Source: Microbacterium foliorum | GTDB taxonomy: Bacteria > Actinomycetota > Actinomycetes > Actinomycetales > Microbacteriaceae | Assembly (NCBI RefSeq): GCF_003367705.1 | Contig: NZ_CP031425.1 | Span: 248,001 to 312,000 of the forward strand | DNA: 64,000 nt | Direction of reading: 5' to 3' | Shown here: positions 51,697-59,809 of the stretch, piece after piece | Layout of the letters: each line of letters opens with the position of its first letter | How positions within the stretch are numbered: position 1 is the stretch's first letter | Made by a program: the position numbers and the translations under genes | The notes under the pieces: model-generated | What the model was told of the DNA's origin: nothing | Seen by the model: the letters and a program-made list of their open reading frames with translations, nothing else | The model's database searches: none

Positions 51697-51738
51697 AAGC
51701 ACCTGCCGGGAACGGAGAAGCACCTGCCGGGAACGGAG
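51697..51738. repeat. Exact 21-bp tandem duplication after lipoprotein gene
   Basis: Bases 51697-51717 and 51718-51738 are identical and begin four bases after the stop codon. Confidence 0.92.
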
Positions 51739-51833
51739 TGAGATGACGCTGGATGCACTCCCAGAGGGGAGATGCGGCAACGCGATGCTCTGTGTCCGGC
51801 GTCGCCACGCCTGACGTTCGGACGCGATCCTCG

Positions 51834-53048
51834 CTATCGCGAGTCGCGTCCGAACGTCAGTTCCAGGGCTTCGGAGAGGTCGGCGACCAGGTCGTCGGTG
51901 TCCTCGAGGCCGACAGAGAGACGGAGGTGCCCGAACTCTCGGAACGGTGCCGGGTAGGTGGCCACCCGGCCGCCGTCGGTGCCTGTGTGCACGATGAGCG
52001 AATCATCATGACCGAGCGAGAATCCGGACGTGATCAATCGGAGGTTCGCGACGAACCGGTTCTGCACATCGGGGGAACCGGCGACGGCGAAGGCCATCAT
52101 CCCCCCGAAGCCACGCCCGCCGAACTGGCGTGCGGCGAGAGCGTGGTCGGGGTGCGATTCGAGACCGGGATAGTAGATGTACTCCACTCGCGGATCCGCC
52201 TCGAGCATCTCGGCGATCCGCAGCGCCGATGAGAAGTGCTGGCGAAGGCGCAGCGGCAGGGTGACGGTGCCGCGCTGGATCTGCCAGGCGTTGAACGGCG
52301 AGATGATGCCGCCGACGTCGACCATGGCGTCGGCCTTGATCGGCTCGATCAGCTCGCGACGCCCCGAGACGGAGCCTCCCATGGCGTCGCCGTGACCGTT
52401 GAGGTACTTGGTGAGGGAGTGCACGACCAGGTCGGCGCCGTCGCGGATGGGGCGGTAGAACGGCGGTGGCGAGAAAGTGGAATCCACCATCAGGATGGCG
52501 CCCGCGGCGTGGGCGATCTCGGCGACCGCGCTCACGTCGGCGACCTTCGTGGTCGGGTTCGCTATCGCCTCGATGCACACGAGCCGCGTCTCCGGACGCA
52601 TCGCGGCCCGTACGGCGTCGAGGTCGGTGATGTCGACGAACGTCGCTTCGAGGCCGTACCGTCGTGGCAGCAGCTCGGTCCACAGCCGCCAGGTGGCCTC
52701 GTACACGACATCGCTCACGACGACGTGGTCGCCGACGCGCACGTGGGTGAAGAAGACCGCATGCAGTGCGGCGACCCCCGAGGCGAGGGCGACCGCGTCC
52801 TCTGCGCCGTCGAGCGCGGCCAGCTTCTGCTCGAGGGCCGCCTGGTTGACTCCGGTGTTGCGGGTGTAGAGGCCTGGTGCCGTGGCCGACCAGCTGATCT
52901 CGCTCGGATCATCGGGCAGCTGATAGGAGTTCGCCATCACGAGAGGCGTGCGCAGCGCCAGAGTCGAATCGAGCACATTGCCCGCGTGCACGGCCAGGCT
53001 GAGGTCGGACAGCGTGTGCGGATCCTTGCGGTCGGGGCGAGGGCTCAT
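51834..53048 (-). CDS. Cys/Met-metabolism PLP enzyme (gamma-lyase-like)
   Basis: This 404-residue fold-type I PLP enzyme has the Schiff-base lysine K214 (S-L-T-K-Y), D189 pairing with the cofactor ring (M-V-D-S-T-F), Y116 stacking and the phosphate-binding Y61/R63 (Y-T-R). The family covers cystathionine gamma-synthase, cystathionine gamma-lyase and methionine gamma-lyase. Its place beside an AsnC regulator and a possible homoserine-degrading unit favours a degradative lyase (inference). The ATG at 53048 has AAAGGAG upstream. It is divergent from the AsnC gene. Confidence 0.88.
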   Translation of the reverse strand: MSPRPDRKDPHTLSDLSLAVHAGNVLDSTLALRTPLVMANSYQLPDDPSEISWSATAPGLYTRNTGVNQAALEQKLAALDGAEDAVALASGVAALHAVFFTHVRVGDHVVVSDVVYEATWRLWTELLPRRYGLEATFVDITDLDAVRAAMRPETRLVCIEAIANPTTKVADVSAVAEIAHAAGAILMVDSTFSPPPFYRPIRDGADLVVHSLTKYLNGHGDAMGGSVSGRRELIEPIKADAMVDVGGIISPFNAWQIQRGTVTLPLRLRQHFSSALRIAEMLEADPRVEYIYYPGLESHPDHALAARQFGGRGFGGMMAFAVAGSPDVQNRFVANLRLITSGFSLGHDDSLIVHTGTDGGRVATYPAPFREFGHLRLSVGLEDTDDLVADLSEALELTFGRDSR

Positions 53049-53160
53049 GGTGACTCCTTTGATGCGCACCGGGCTTCGGCGCCAACACCACAATAAGGTG
53101 CATAATAGACATGCGCAATTGCTGATAGTGCACAACCAGCGCCACTTCCGGGAGGTCACG
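53049..53160. promoter_or_regulatory. Shared promoter of PLP lyase and AsnC genes
   Basis: This divergent spacer is AT-richer than its surroundings. It carries the palindrome GCAATTGC (53115-53122) flanked by GTGCA at 53097 and TGCAC further right, a loose inverted arrangement suitable for an Lrp/AsnC protein. Specific binding is inferred. Confidence 0.45.
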
Positions 53161-53604
53161 ATGGAGCGACTCCACCTCGATCAGATCGATCGCCTCATCC
53201 TCGCGGCACTCACCGAGAACGCCCGCATCCCTCTGGTGGCACTCGCGGCCCAGGTGCATCTGTCACGGAACGCGGTCAAGCAGCGCATCGAGCGCATGGA
53301 ACGACAGGGCATGATCGGGGGCTACACGGTCGTCGCCGGACGCGCCGGCGGATCCGCGGTGTCAGCCGTCGTGATGGTCTACCGCAGTGACCGGATGCGC
53401 GGGGGTGGCGTCGTGTCCGAGATCGCTCAGATCCCCGAGGTGCGCCGATGCGACGTGCTCTCGGGCGACTTCGATCTGCTCGTCACGCTGGAGGCCGAGT
53501 CGATGGATCGGATCGGCGAGATCTGGGAGACGCTCGCCGCGCTGCCCGGCGTCTCGAACACCGTGACCGCGGTGTCGTTGACGCGGGTGGTCGATCGGTT
53601 CTGA
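53161..53604 (+). CDS. Lrp/AsnC-family regulator
   Basis: This 147-residue protein has an N-terminal HTH (D-Q-I-D-R-L-I-L-A-A-L-T-E-N-A-R, then L-S-R-N-A-V-K-Q-R-I) and a C-terminal RAM-type ligand domain with G-D-F-D-L-L-V near 104. GGGAGG precedes the ATG. It probably senses an amino acid and controls the divergent PLP lyase gene. Confidence 0.9.
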   Translation: MERLHLDQIDRLILAALTENARIPLVALAAQVHLSRNAVKQRIERMERQGMIGGYTVVAGRAGGSAVSAVVMVYRSDRMRGGGVVSEIAQIPEVRRCDVLSGDFDLLVTLEAESMDRIGEIWETLAALPGVSNTVTAVSLTRVVDRF

Positions 53605-53654
53605 CCTCGCGGAGGGGCAGGGCATCCCCCGCGGACCCCTGCCCCTTCGCGAGG
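53605..53654. terminator. Strong bidirectional terminator hairpin
   Basis: Two 18-base arms (53605-53622 and 53637-53654) pair with a single G-T wobble around a 14-base loop. It begins directly after the AsnC stop and ends five bases before the convergent aldehyde dehydrogenase stop. Confidence 0.85.
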
Positions 53655-53659
53655 AGATC

Positions 53660-55069
53660 TCAGGTGGTGATGCAGGTGACCTTCGGCTGGGTCATCTCCT
53701 CGTATGCGAAGCGCACCCCTTCGCGGCCCATGCTCCCGTACTTCGAGCCGCCGAACGGCATGCTGTCGATGCGGTAGTCGGACGAGTCGTTGATCATGAC
53801 CCCGCCCGCGTCGAGCGCGTCGGCGACCCGCAGCGCGCGGGTGATGTCCGACGTGAACGCCGCTGCATGGAGCGCGTACTCGATGCTGTTCGCCTCGGCG
53901 ACGGCGTCGTCCTCGGTGTCGAATGGCGTCAGGATCACGACGGGGGCGAACGCCTCCTCCCTCCAGACCTCGCACGTGGGCGAGACGTTCTCGAGTGCGG
54001 TCGGCCAGTACACCGACCCCTCTCGCCGGTGACCGGCCAGCACACGAGCCCCCGACCGCACGGCATCGTCGACCACGCGCTCAGCATGCGTCGCCGCAGC
54101 GACCGAGATCATCGGACCCACGTCGGTCTTCGGACTGGCAGGGTCTCCCGCCCGGAGCATCGAGGTGCGAGCGGCGAAACGGTCGCGGAACTCGGCGTAC
54201 ACCGAGCGCTCGATGAGGATGCGCTGGGCGCCGACGCAGTTCTGCCCCGCAGCCCAGAAGGCGCCGGACACGCAGGCCTCGACGGCGGCCGAGATGTCGG
54301 CATCCGCGAACACCAGCACGGGGGCGTTGCCCCCCAACTCCATCGCCAGCTTCTTGAGGCCGGCGGTGCGGGCGATCGCCTCGCCCGTGGCGAATCCTCC
54401 GGTGAACGACACCATGCGGATGTCGCGCACGGCGACGAGCGCCTGTGCCACCTGCCGGTCTCCATGGACGACCGTGATGATCTCGTCGGGGAGTCCGGCC
54501 TCCTGCAGCACCTCGACGAGGAAGCGCGCGGTCAGGGGCGTGAACTGCGACGGCTTGAGGATCACGGCGTTGCCGCCGGCGATCGCCGGGCCGATCTTGT
54601 GGGCGACGAGGTTGAGCGCGTCGTTGTACGGCGTGATCGCGAGGATCACTCCGAGCGGCTCCCGTGTGTACCAGCCGCGACGGTTCGCGGAGCCCTCATA
54701 CGCATCGAAGGGGATGACCTCGCCGTCGAAGGAGCGTGCGGTGTCGGCCGACAGCGAGATCGTGGTCACGGCGCGCATCACCTCCTTGCGCGCCTGAGCG
54801 ATCGTCTTCCCCGCTTCGCGGACGATCAGCGTCGCCGCCTCCTCTGCCCGCGCCTCGAGGATCCGCGCTGCGCGATCGAGCACCTGGTGCCGAGTGAACC
54901 GCGACAGATCGCGCGAGAGCGAGGCGCCGAGCCGCGCCCTCGCCATGATCTCCTCGACGTCATCGACCGAATGCTGCGCGAGGTGGGCGATGACCTCTCC
55001 GTTGTAGGGATCGAGCACCTCCAGCAGAGGCGCCTGAGCCGCGGGGGCCTCGATGGTGGGCGCGCTCAT
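53660..55069 (-). CDS. Aldehyde dehydrogenase
   Basis: This 469-residue ALDH has its nucleophile at C278 (G-Q-N-C-V-G), general base at E244 (M-E-L-G-G-N-A-P) and A-I-T-P-Y-N-D-A in place of the usual W-N-F-P. That variant is common in non-phosphorylating glyceraldehyde-3-phosphate/succinate-semialdehyde-type enzymes. The start overlaps the homoserine dehydrogenase stop by four bases. A natural substrate would be that enzyme's product, aspartate 4-semialdehyde, oxidised to aspartate (hypothesis). Confidence 0.88.
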   Translation of the reverse strand: MSAPTIEAPAAQAPLLEVLDPYNGEVIAHLAQHSVDDVEEIMARARLGASLSRDLSRFTRHQVLDRAARILEARAEEAATLIVREAGKTIAQARKEVMRAVTTISLSADTARSFDGEVIPFDAYEGSANRRGWYTREPLGVILAITPYNDALNLVAHKIGPAIAGGNAVILKPSQFTPLTARFLVEVLQEAGLPDEIITVVHGDRQVAQALVAVRDIRMVSFTGGFATGEAIARTAGLKKLAMELGGNAPVLVFADADISAAVEACVSGAFWAAGQNCVGAQRILIERSVYAEFRDRFAARTSMLRAGDPASPKTDVGPMISVAAATHAERVVDDAVRSGARVLAGHRREGSVYWPTALENVSPTCEVWREEAFAPVVILTPFDTEDDAVAEANSIEYALHAAAFTSDITRALRVADALDAGGVMINDSSDYRIDSMPFGGSKYGSMGREGVRFAYEEMTQPKVTCITT

Positions 55070-56121
55070 CGCGCTGCTCCGACGAGCGCGGCCTGCTGGG
55101 CGTCGATCGCGATGATGTCCGACAGCAGCGCGTAGGCCGTCTCGAGGCGGCCGGCGCCGGGGCCCGACATCGTGACGGTGCCGAGCAGGTCGGTCGTGAA
55201 CGCGATCGCGTTGGTCGCACCCGAGATCCCCGCGAGGGGGTGGTCGGCGCCCAGCGAGAGGGGCTCGACGGATGCCGTCACGGCGCCCGACTCGTCGCGC
55301 GAGATCGTGCCGAGGAGCTTCCAGTGCTCGCCGGCCGCCGCTGCGGCGATCACGTCGCTCGCGGTGATCCCGCTGATGCCGACGCGAGAGACGTCGGCGG
55401 TCGTGATCTCGGCACCGAGCAGCTCGTTGGCGAGGATCACCACCTTCAGCTGCACGTCGGATCCTTCGATGTCGGCGGTGGGGTCGGCCTCCGCATAGCC
55501 GAGCGCCTGCGCCTCGGCCACGGCATCCTCGAGAGACTTGCCCGACTCCATCTGACCGAGCACGAAATTGCTCGTGCCGTTGAGGATCCCCTGGATGCGG
55601 GTGATGCGGAGGCCCTGGAGGGTCTGCTGCGCCAGCCGCAGCACGGGTGTGCCGCTCATCACCGATCCTTCGTACTCGAATCGCACACCGTTCGCCTCGG
55701 CCAGACGATTGAGCTCGGTGCTCGCGAGCGCGACCGGGCCCTTGTTGGTGGTCGTGACGCTCTTGCCGCTCTCGAGGGCGGCGCGAACGTGCGAGATCGC
55801 GGGCTCGCCGTCGATCGGGTTCGTGTAGGTCGCCTCGACGATGATGCCCGCCGTCGTGGTGCGGATGACGTGGTCGTTGCGAGGATCCGCGTCTCCTCCC
55901 GGCATCCCGGCGAAGGTGGCGTCCCCCGTCATCGCGAGCACCGCCGCGAGGTCGATGCCGTCCGCCTGCATGAGGGAGCCGAACCGAAGATCCGTGATCG
56001 CCACGACTCTCAGGGTGAAACCGAGATCGTCGGCGAGGTCGGAGCCCCGGTCGCGGATGATCTCGGCGAGGGCGCGGTTGACGCCTCCGAAGCCGATGAG
56101 GGCGAGGTCGTGGTGAGTCAC
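55066..56121 (-). CDS. Homoserine dehydrogenase, ACT-domain-less
   Basis: This 351-residue protein has the nucleotide loop G-F-G-G-V-N-R (10-16), T-T-N-K-G-P (K127), the substrate segment G-I-L-N-G-T-S-N-F (178-186) and A-D-P-T-A-D-I-E-G-S-D-V-Q-L-K with catalytic K226. It lacks the C-terminal ACT domain that gives feedback inhibition in the ~430-residue biosynthetic actinobacterial enzymes. It is not beside thrC or thrB but co-transcribed with an aldehyde dehydrogenase. A degradative role (homoserine to aspartate semialdehyde) is plausible. The GTG at 56121 has AGAAGGAGAA upstream. Confidence 0.9.
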   Translation of the reverse strand: MTHHDLALIGFGGVNRALAEIIRDRGSDLADDLGFTLRVVAITDLRFGSLMQADGIDLAAVLAMTGDATFAGMPGGDADPRNDHVIRTTTAGIIVEATYTNPIDGEPAISHVRAALESGKSVTTTNKGPVALASTELNRLAEANGVRFEYEGSVMSGTPVLRLAQQTLQGLRITRIQGILNGTSNFVLGQMESGKSLEDAVAEAQALGYAEADPTADIEGSDVQLKVVILANELLGAEITTADVSRVGISGITASDVIAAAAAGEHWKLLGTISRDESGAVTASVEPLSLGADHPLAGISGATNAIAFTTDLLGTVTMSGPGAGRLETAYALLSDIIAIDAQQAALVGAAR

Positions 56122-56411
56122 CGGGGTTCTCCTTCTTTCCGTGGGCTGTCGCAGGCGTCATCGCCGACCGACACGAGTCCATCCTCAGCGCGGGCGGTGT
56201 CGGTGCGCGCCTGTCAGAACCGCAGGGGACCCTGGCGGAATGTCAGCGTCCCGGCCGGATTGTCGGAGCTGGCGTCTGCAGGAGAGATTCCGGGGTTCGG
56301 CTCTTGTGGCGCCGTTCTCGAAGGGGATAGTGTCCCCGCAGACACCCACATATTGCTTCATTTACACATCGCTGTGGCTATGATGCACATACAATCCGAT
56401 TGAGAGTTCCG
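56122..56411. other. Divergent promoter region, 290 bp
   Basis: No gene is supported. The right end is AT-rich and holds TATGAT (56379-56384) and TACAAT (56390-56395), possible -10 boxes for the permease gene. Flanking TGCACAT-like words could be regulator contacts. The left side holds the ribosome-binding site of the homoserine dehydrogenase gene. Confidence 0.5.
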
Positions 56412-57890
56412 ATGACGCCTCTTCCCGGGGAGAAGTCCCTCCCCAACGTCCTGCCCCACACGACGGCGACCCAAGTGCCTCTTCGGCGTCTGCAGCGGAC
56501 GATGGACGCCCGACACCTCATCATGATCGCGCTGGGCGGAGTCATCGGCTCCGGCCTCTTCCTCAGCTCCGGCTACACGATCTCGCAGGCGGGTCCGCTC
56601 GGCGCGATCATCGCGTACCTGATCGGCGCGTTCGTCGTGTATCTCGTCATGGCGTGCCTCGGCGAACTCGCCGTCGCCTACCCCGTCTCCGGAGCGTTCC
56701 ACATCTACGCATCCCGGTCGATCGGGCCCGCGACCGGCTTCACGACCGCCTGGCTCTACTGGCTGTGCTGGGTCGTCGCGCTCGGGTCGGAGTTCACCGC
56801 CTCCGGCATTCTCATGCAGCGCTGGTTCCCCGGGGTTCCGGTGTGGCTGTGGTGCCTCATCTTCGCCGCGGTCCTGTTCCTGCTCAACGCGATCTCGGCT
56901 CGCGTGTTCGGTGAGGCCGAGTTCTGGTTCTCGCTGGTCAAGGTCGTCGCGATCGTGGGCCTCATCGTGCTCGGCGCTGCGGCGATCTTCGGGTTCACGC
57001 CGCTGTCGCCCGAGCATCCGCCGGCACTGCTCTTCAGCAACTTCGAGACTCCCGGTGGACTCTTCCCGAACGGATTCAGCGGCGTGATCGTCACCGCCCT
57101 CGCCGTCTTCTACGCGTTCAGCGGTTCGGAGCTGATCGGTGTCGCCGCCGGCGAGACCAAGGATCCCGCCAAGAACATCCCGCGCGCGCTGCGCTCGACG
57201 GTGCTGAGACTCGTGGTGCTCTTCGTCGGAGCGATCGCGGTCATCGCCGCGATCCTTCCCTACGACCAGGCCAGCGTCACCAGCAGCCCGTTCGTCGACG
57301 TCTTCCAGTACGTCGGGGTCCCCTACGCCGCCGACATCATGAACTTCGTCATCATCACGGCGCTCCTCTCGGCGGGCAACAGCGGACTCTTCTCCTGCGC
57401 GAGGATGCTGTTCTCACTCGCCGAGGAGGGTCACGCTCCGAAGGCGTTCACCCGCCTCACCCGGCGCGGGGTGCCTCTCATCGCCCTGAGCGTCAGCATC
57501 CTCATCGGCCTGGTCTCGCTGCTCACCAGCGTGATGGCAGCCGGAACGGTCTATCTGGTTCTGGTGTCGATCGCCGGGTTCGCGGTCGTCGCGGTGTGGA
57601 TGTCGATCGTCGCGTCGCAGTTCTTCCACCGCCGCAGATTCGTGCGCGAGGGGGGCCGAGTGCAGGATCTGGCGTACCGCACGCCGCTCTATCCGGCCCT
57701 GCCCATCGTCGCCTTCTCGCTGCTGCTCATCTCGATCGTCGCGATCGCATTCGACCCGAACCAGGTGGCCGCTCTCTACTTCGGCATCCCCTTCGTCGGG
57801 GCCTGCTACCTGTACTTCTGGTGGCGTCACGGCCGCAGGGGCGCGCGTGAGGTCTCGCACGATCACGAGGCCGAATCCGTCGAGGCGTGA
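56412..57890 (+). CDS. Amino-acid permease (APC superfamily, AAT-like)
   Basis: This 492-residue protein has 12 membrane helices and the amino-acid transporter signature: I-A-L-G-G-V-I-G-S-G-L-F near 38-49, and F-S-G-S-E-L-I-G-V-A-A-G-E in the middle. It resembles LysP/AnsP/ProY proton symporters; the substrate is unknown. The ATG at 56412 is preferred over a TTG 12 bases earlier. The stop overlaps the racemase start by four bases, so substrate uptake and racemisation are coupled. Confidence 0.9.
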   Translation: MTPLPGEKSLPNVLPHTTATQVPLRRLQRTMDARHLIMIALGGVIGSGLFLSSGYTISQAGPLGAIIAYLIGAFVVYLVMACLGELAVAYPVSGAFHIYASRSIGPATGFTTAWLYWLCWVVALGSEFTASGILMQRWFPGVPVWLWCLIFAAVLFLLNAISARVFGEAEFWFSLVKVVAIVGLIVLGAAAIFGFTPLSPEHPPALLFSNFETPGGLFPNGFSGVIVTALAVFYAFSGSELIGVAAGETKDPAKNIPRALRSTVLRLVVLFVGAIAVIAAILPYDQASVTSSPFVDVFQYVGVPYAADIMNFVIITALLSAGNSGLFSCARMLFSLAEEGHAPKAFTRLTRRGVPLIALSVSILIGLVSLLTSVMAAGTVYLVLVSIAGFAVVAVWMSIVASQFFHRRRFVREGGRVQDLAYRTPLYPALPIVAFSLLLISIVAIAFDPNQVAALYFGIPFVGACYLYFWWRHGRRGAREVSHDHEAESVEA

Positions 57891-59017
57891 CGACTTCCGC
57901 ATCCGCGGCGGGGTGGGTGGAGATCGATGAGAGCGCCATCGCCCACAACGTCGTCACCATCCGCGCAGAGCTCGGCGAGAAGGTCGAGTTCTGCGCGGTC
58001 GTGAAGGCCGACGCCTACGGCCACGGGATCGACCTGGTCGTACCGCTGCTCATCGCCGAGGGCATCGCGCTCATCGGGGTCGCCTCGAACGACGATGCGG
58101 CTGCCGTCCGCGCCGCAGGATTCTCCGGACGTCTGATGCGCGTGCGCCCCGCCGGCCGGGACGAGATCGATGACGGCATCCGGCTCGATGTCGAGGAGTG
58201 GATCGGTGGAGTCGAGCACGCGCGGATCGTGAGCGCGATCGCCGCAGCGCGCGGCGTCCGGGTGCGCGCGCACCTGTCTCTCAACTCGACGCGGCTGGGT
58301 CGCGACGGGATCGACCTCGGTGAGGACGGGGGAGCGGATGCCGTGGCCGCCGTGCTCGCTGATCCGTGGGTGGATGTCGTCGGCCTGTGCGCGCACTTCC
58401 CGTGCGAGGACGTGACGGACGTGACCGACGGCACGGCACGATTCGATGACGAGACCCGGGAGGTGCTCGCGGGGAGACACGCGGGTGCGCGGATCGCGCG
58501 GCACTGCGCCACCACGTTCGCGGCACTCACTGTGCCCGAGTCGCGGTTCGACCTCGTGCGCATCGGGGCGGGGCTGTACGGCGACTCCGACACGGTCGGG
58601 GGCGCACTGCGGCCTGCCATGCGGGTCGTGTCGCGGATCGCGGCGATCAACGTCTACCCGGCCGGAAGCACGGTCGGATACGACCGATGGCACCGCCTCG
58701 ACCACGATGCGCGCCTGGCCGTGATCCCTCTGGGCTACGCCGACGGCTTCCACCGCAGTCTGAGCGGCACCGGCGAGGTGCTGGTGCGAGGACGACGCGC
58801 GCCCATCGTGGATCGGATCGCGATGAACAGCTTCCTCGTCGATGTCTCGAGCATCCCTCGTGCAGCGCCGGGAGACGAGGTGGTGCTGTTCGGCCGGCAA
58901 GGCGACGAGGTGATCTCCCCGGCCGATGTCGCGCGGTCGCACGGTCAGATCGCTGCCGATCTCTACGTCGCCTGGGGGCGGCTCCTGCCGCGTCGTCCGG
59001 TCGCCGCCGGCGGATAG
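57887..59017 (+). CDS. Alanine-racemase-fold amino-acid racemase (possibly broad-spectrum)
   Basis: This 376-residue fold-type III PLP enzyme has its Schiff-base lysine K40 (V-V-K-A-D-A-Y-G-H-G) and the opposite catalytic tyrosine Y284 (P-L-G-Y-A-D-G). In place of the usual D-T-G-M-x-R-L-G of alanine racemases it reads S-L-N-S-T-R-L-G-R-D-G, closer to broad-specificity racemases as I remember them. Being translationally coupled to a permease rather than sitting with cell-wall genes also favours a catabolic racemase (inference). The GTG start overlaps the permease stop. Confidence 0.82.
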   Translation: MTTSASAAGWVEIDESAIAHNVVTIRAELGEKVEFCAVVKADAYGHGIDLVVPLLIAEGIALIGVASNDDAAAVRAAGFSGRLMRVRPAGRDEIDDGIRLDVEEWIGGVEHARIVSAIAAARGVRVRAHLSLNSTRLGRDGIDLGEDGGADAVAAVLADPWVDVVGLCAHFPCEDVTDVTDGTARFDDETREVLAGRHAGARIARHCATTFAALTVPESRFDLVRIGAGLYGDSDTVGGALRPAMRVVSRIAAINVYPAGSTVGYDRWHRLDHDARLAVIPLGYADGFHRSLSGTGEVLVRGRRAPIVDRIAMNSFLVDVSSIPRAAPGDEVVLFGRQGDEVISPADVARSHGQIAADLYVAWGRLLPRRPVAAGG

Positions 59018-59053
59018 GATTGCCGTGATCTCGACCCGCACGAAGGAGGAACG

Positions 59054-59806
59054 ATGACGGCCTCATCCTCTCTCGTGCAGGGTCTGAAGCTTCTCGACGC
59101 CGCGGTATCCCAGGAGCGCCGCGCTCGTCCCGGGCTCAACGCCTCCCGTCTGGCGGAGGCCACCGGGATCGAGCGCAGCCGGGTCTCGCGGCTCACGCAG
59201 GAGCTGCGCGCACGGGAGCTCCTCAGTCGCGACGATGATGCCCTGTTTGCGGCCGGGCCGGAGTTCTTCCGCACCGCTGCCGTTCTCAACGCGCCCTGGT
59301 TGCGGGCCTCGCGGGCCGCTCTGCGGGCGCTCGCCTCGAGACTCGGCGTCAATGCGCTGATCACGATCGCCGACGGACCGCGGGGCGTGCTGCTGAGGTG
59401 CGAGAGGTCGGCCGACGGGGTCGATCGTTCCCTCCGGGAAGGGCTCGTGACGCCCATCTGGTGCACCGGTGCGGGCAGAGCGCTGCTCTGGGACCACACT
59501 GCCGAGCAGCTCGAGCAGCTGCTCGACGATGTGCAGTTCGTCGGTGTGGGCGGCCCGACGGCCGCCCGATCGACGGACGACGTGCGTGCACTGCTGGAGA
59601 GGGACCGCGCAGACGCGCTCATCGCCGCGGCGGAGGAGTACGACGAGGGCATCGACGAGTTCGCTCTGCCGATCCGCCGCAGGGGCGAGGTCATCGCGTC
59701 ACTGGCGGTTCGCGGCAGGCATCGGCGCAAGGGTCCCACGCGCGACACGCGCGCGCTGCTCACCCAGTTCGCCGGTGAGCTCAGTGCGGCGGCCGGCGCG
59801 GAGTAA
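59054..59806 (+). CDS. IclR-type regulator 1
   Basis: This 250-residue protein has an N-terminal winged helix (L-N-A-S-R-L-A-E-A-T-G-I-E-R-S-R-V-S-R) and a C-terminal IclR effector domain (G-V-L-L-R-C, T-P-I-W-C-T-G-A-G-R-A-L-L, then E-Y-D-E-G-I-D-E). GGAGGA precedes the ATG. It follows the racemase by 36 bp on the same strand, so it probably controls the permease-racemase unit. Confidence 0.88.
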   Translation: MTASSSLVQGLKLLDAAVSQERRARPGLNASRLAEATGIERSRVSRLTQELRARELLSRDDDALFAAGPEFFRTAAVLNAPWLRASRAALRALASRLGVNALITIADGPRGVLLRCERSADGVDRSLREGLVTPIWCTGAGRALLWDHTAEQLEQLLDDVQFVGVGGPTAARSTDDVRALLERDRADALIAAAEEYDEGIDEFALPIRRRGEVIASLAVRGRHRRKGPTRDTRALLTQFAGELSAAAGAE

Positions 59807-59809
59807 CCC

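Noticed and set aside
56122..56411. Riboswitch in the leader of the permease or homoserine dehydrogenase gene
   Set aside because: I found no conserved aptamer pattern or terminator/antiterminator pair in either direction.
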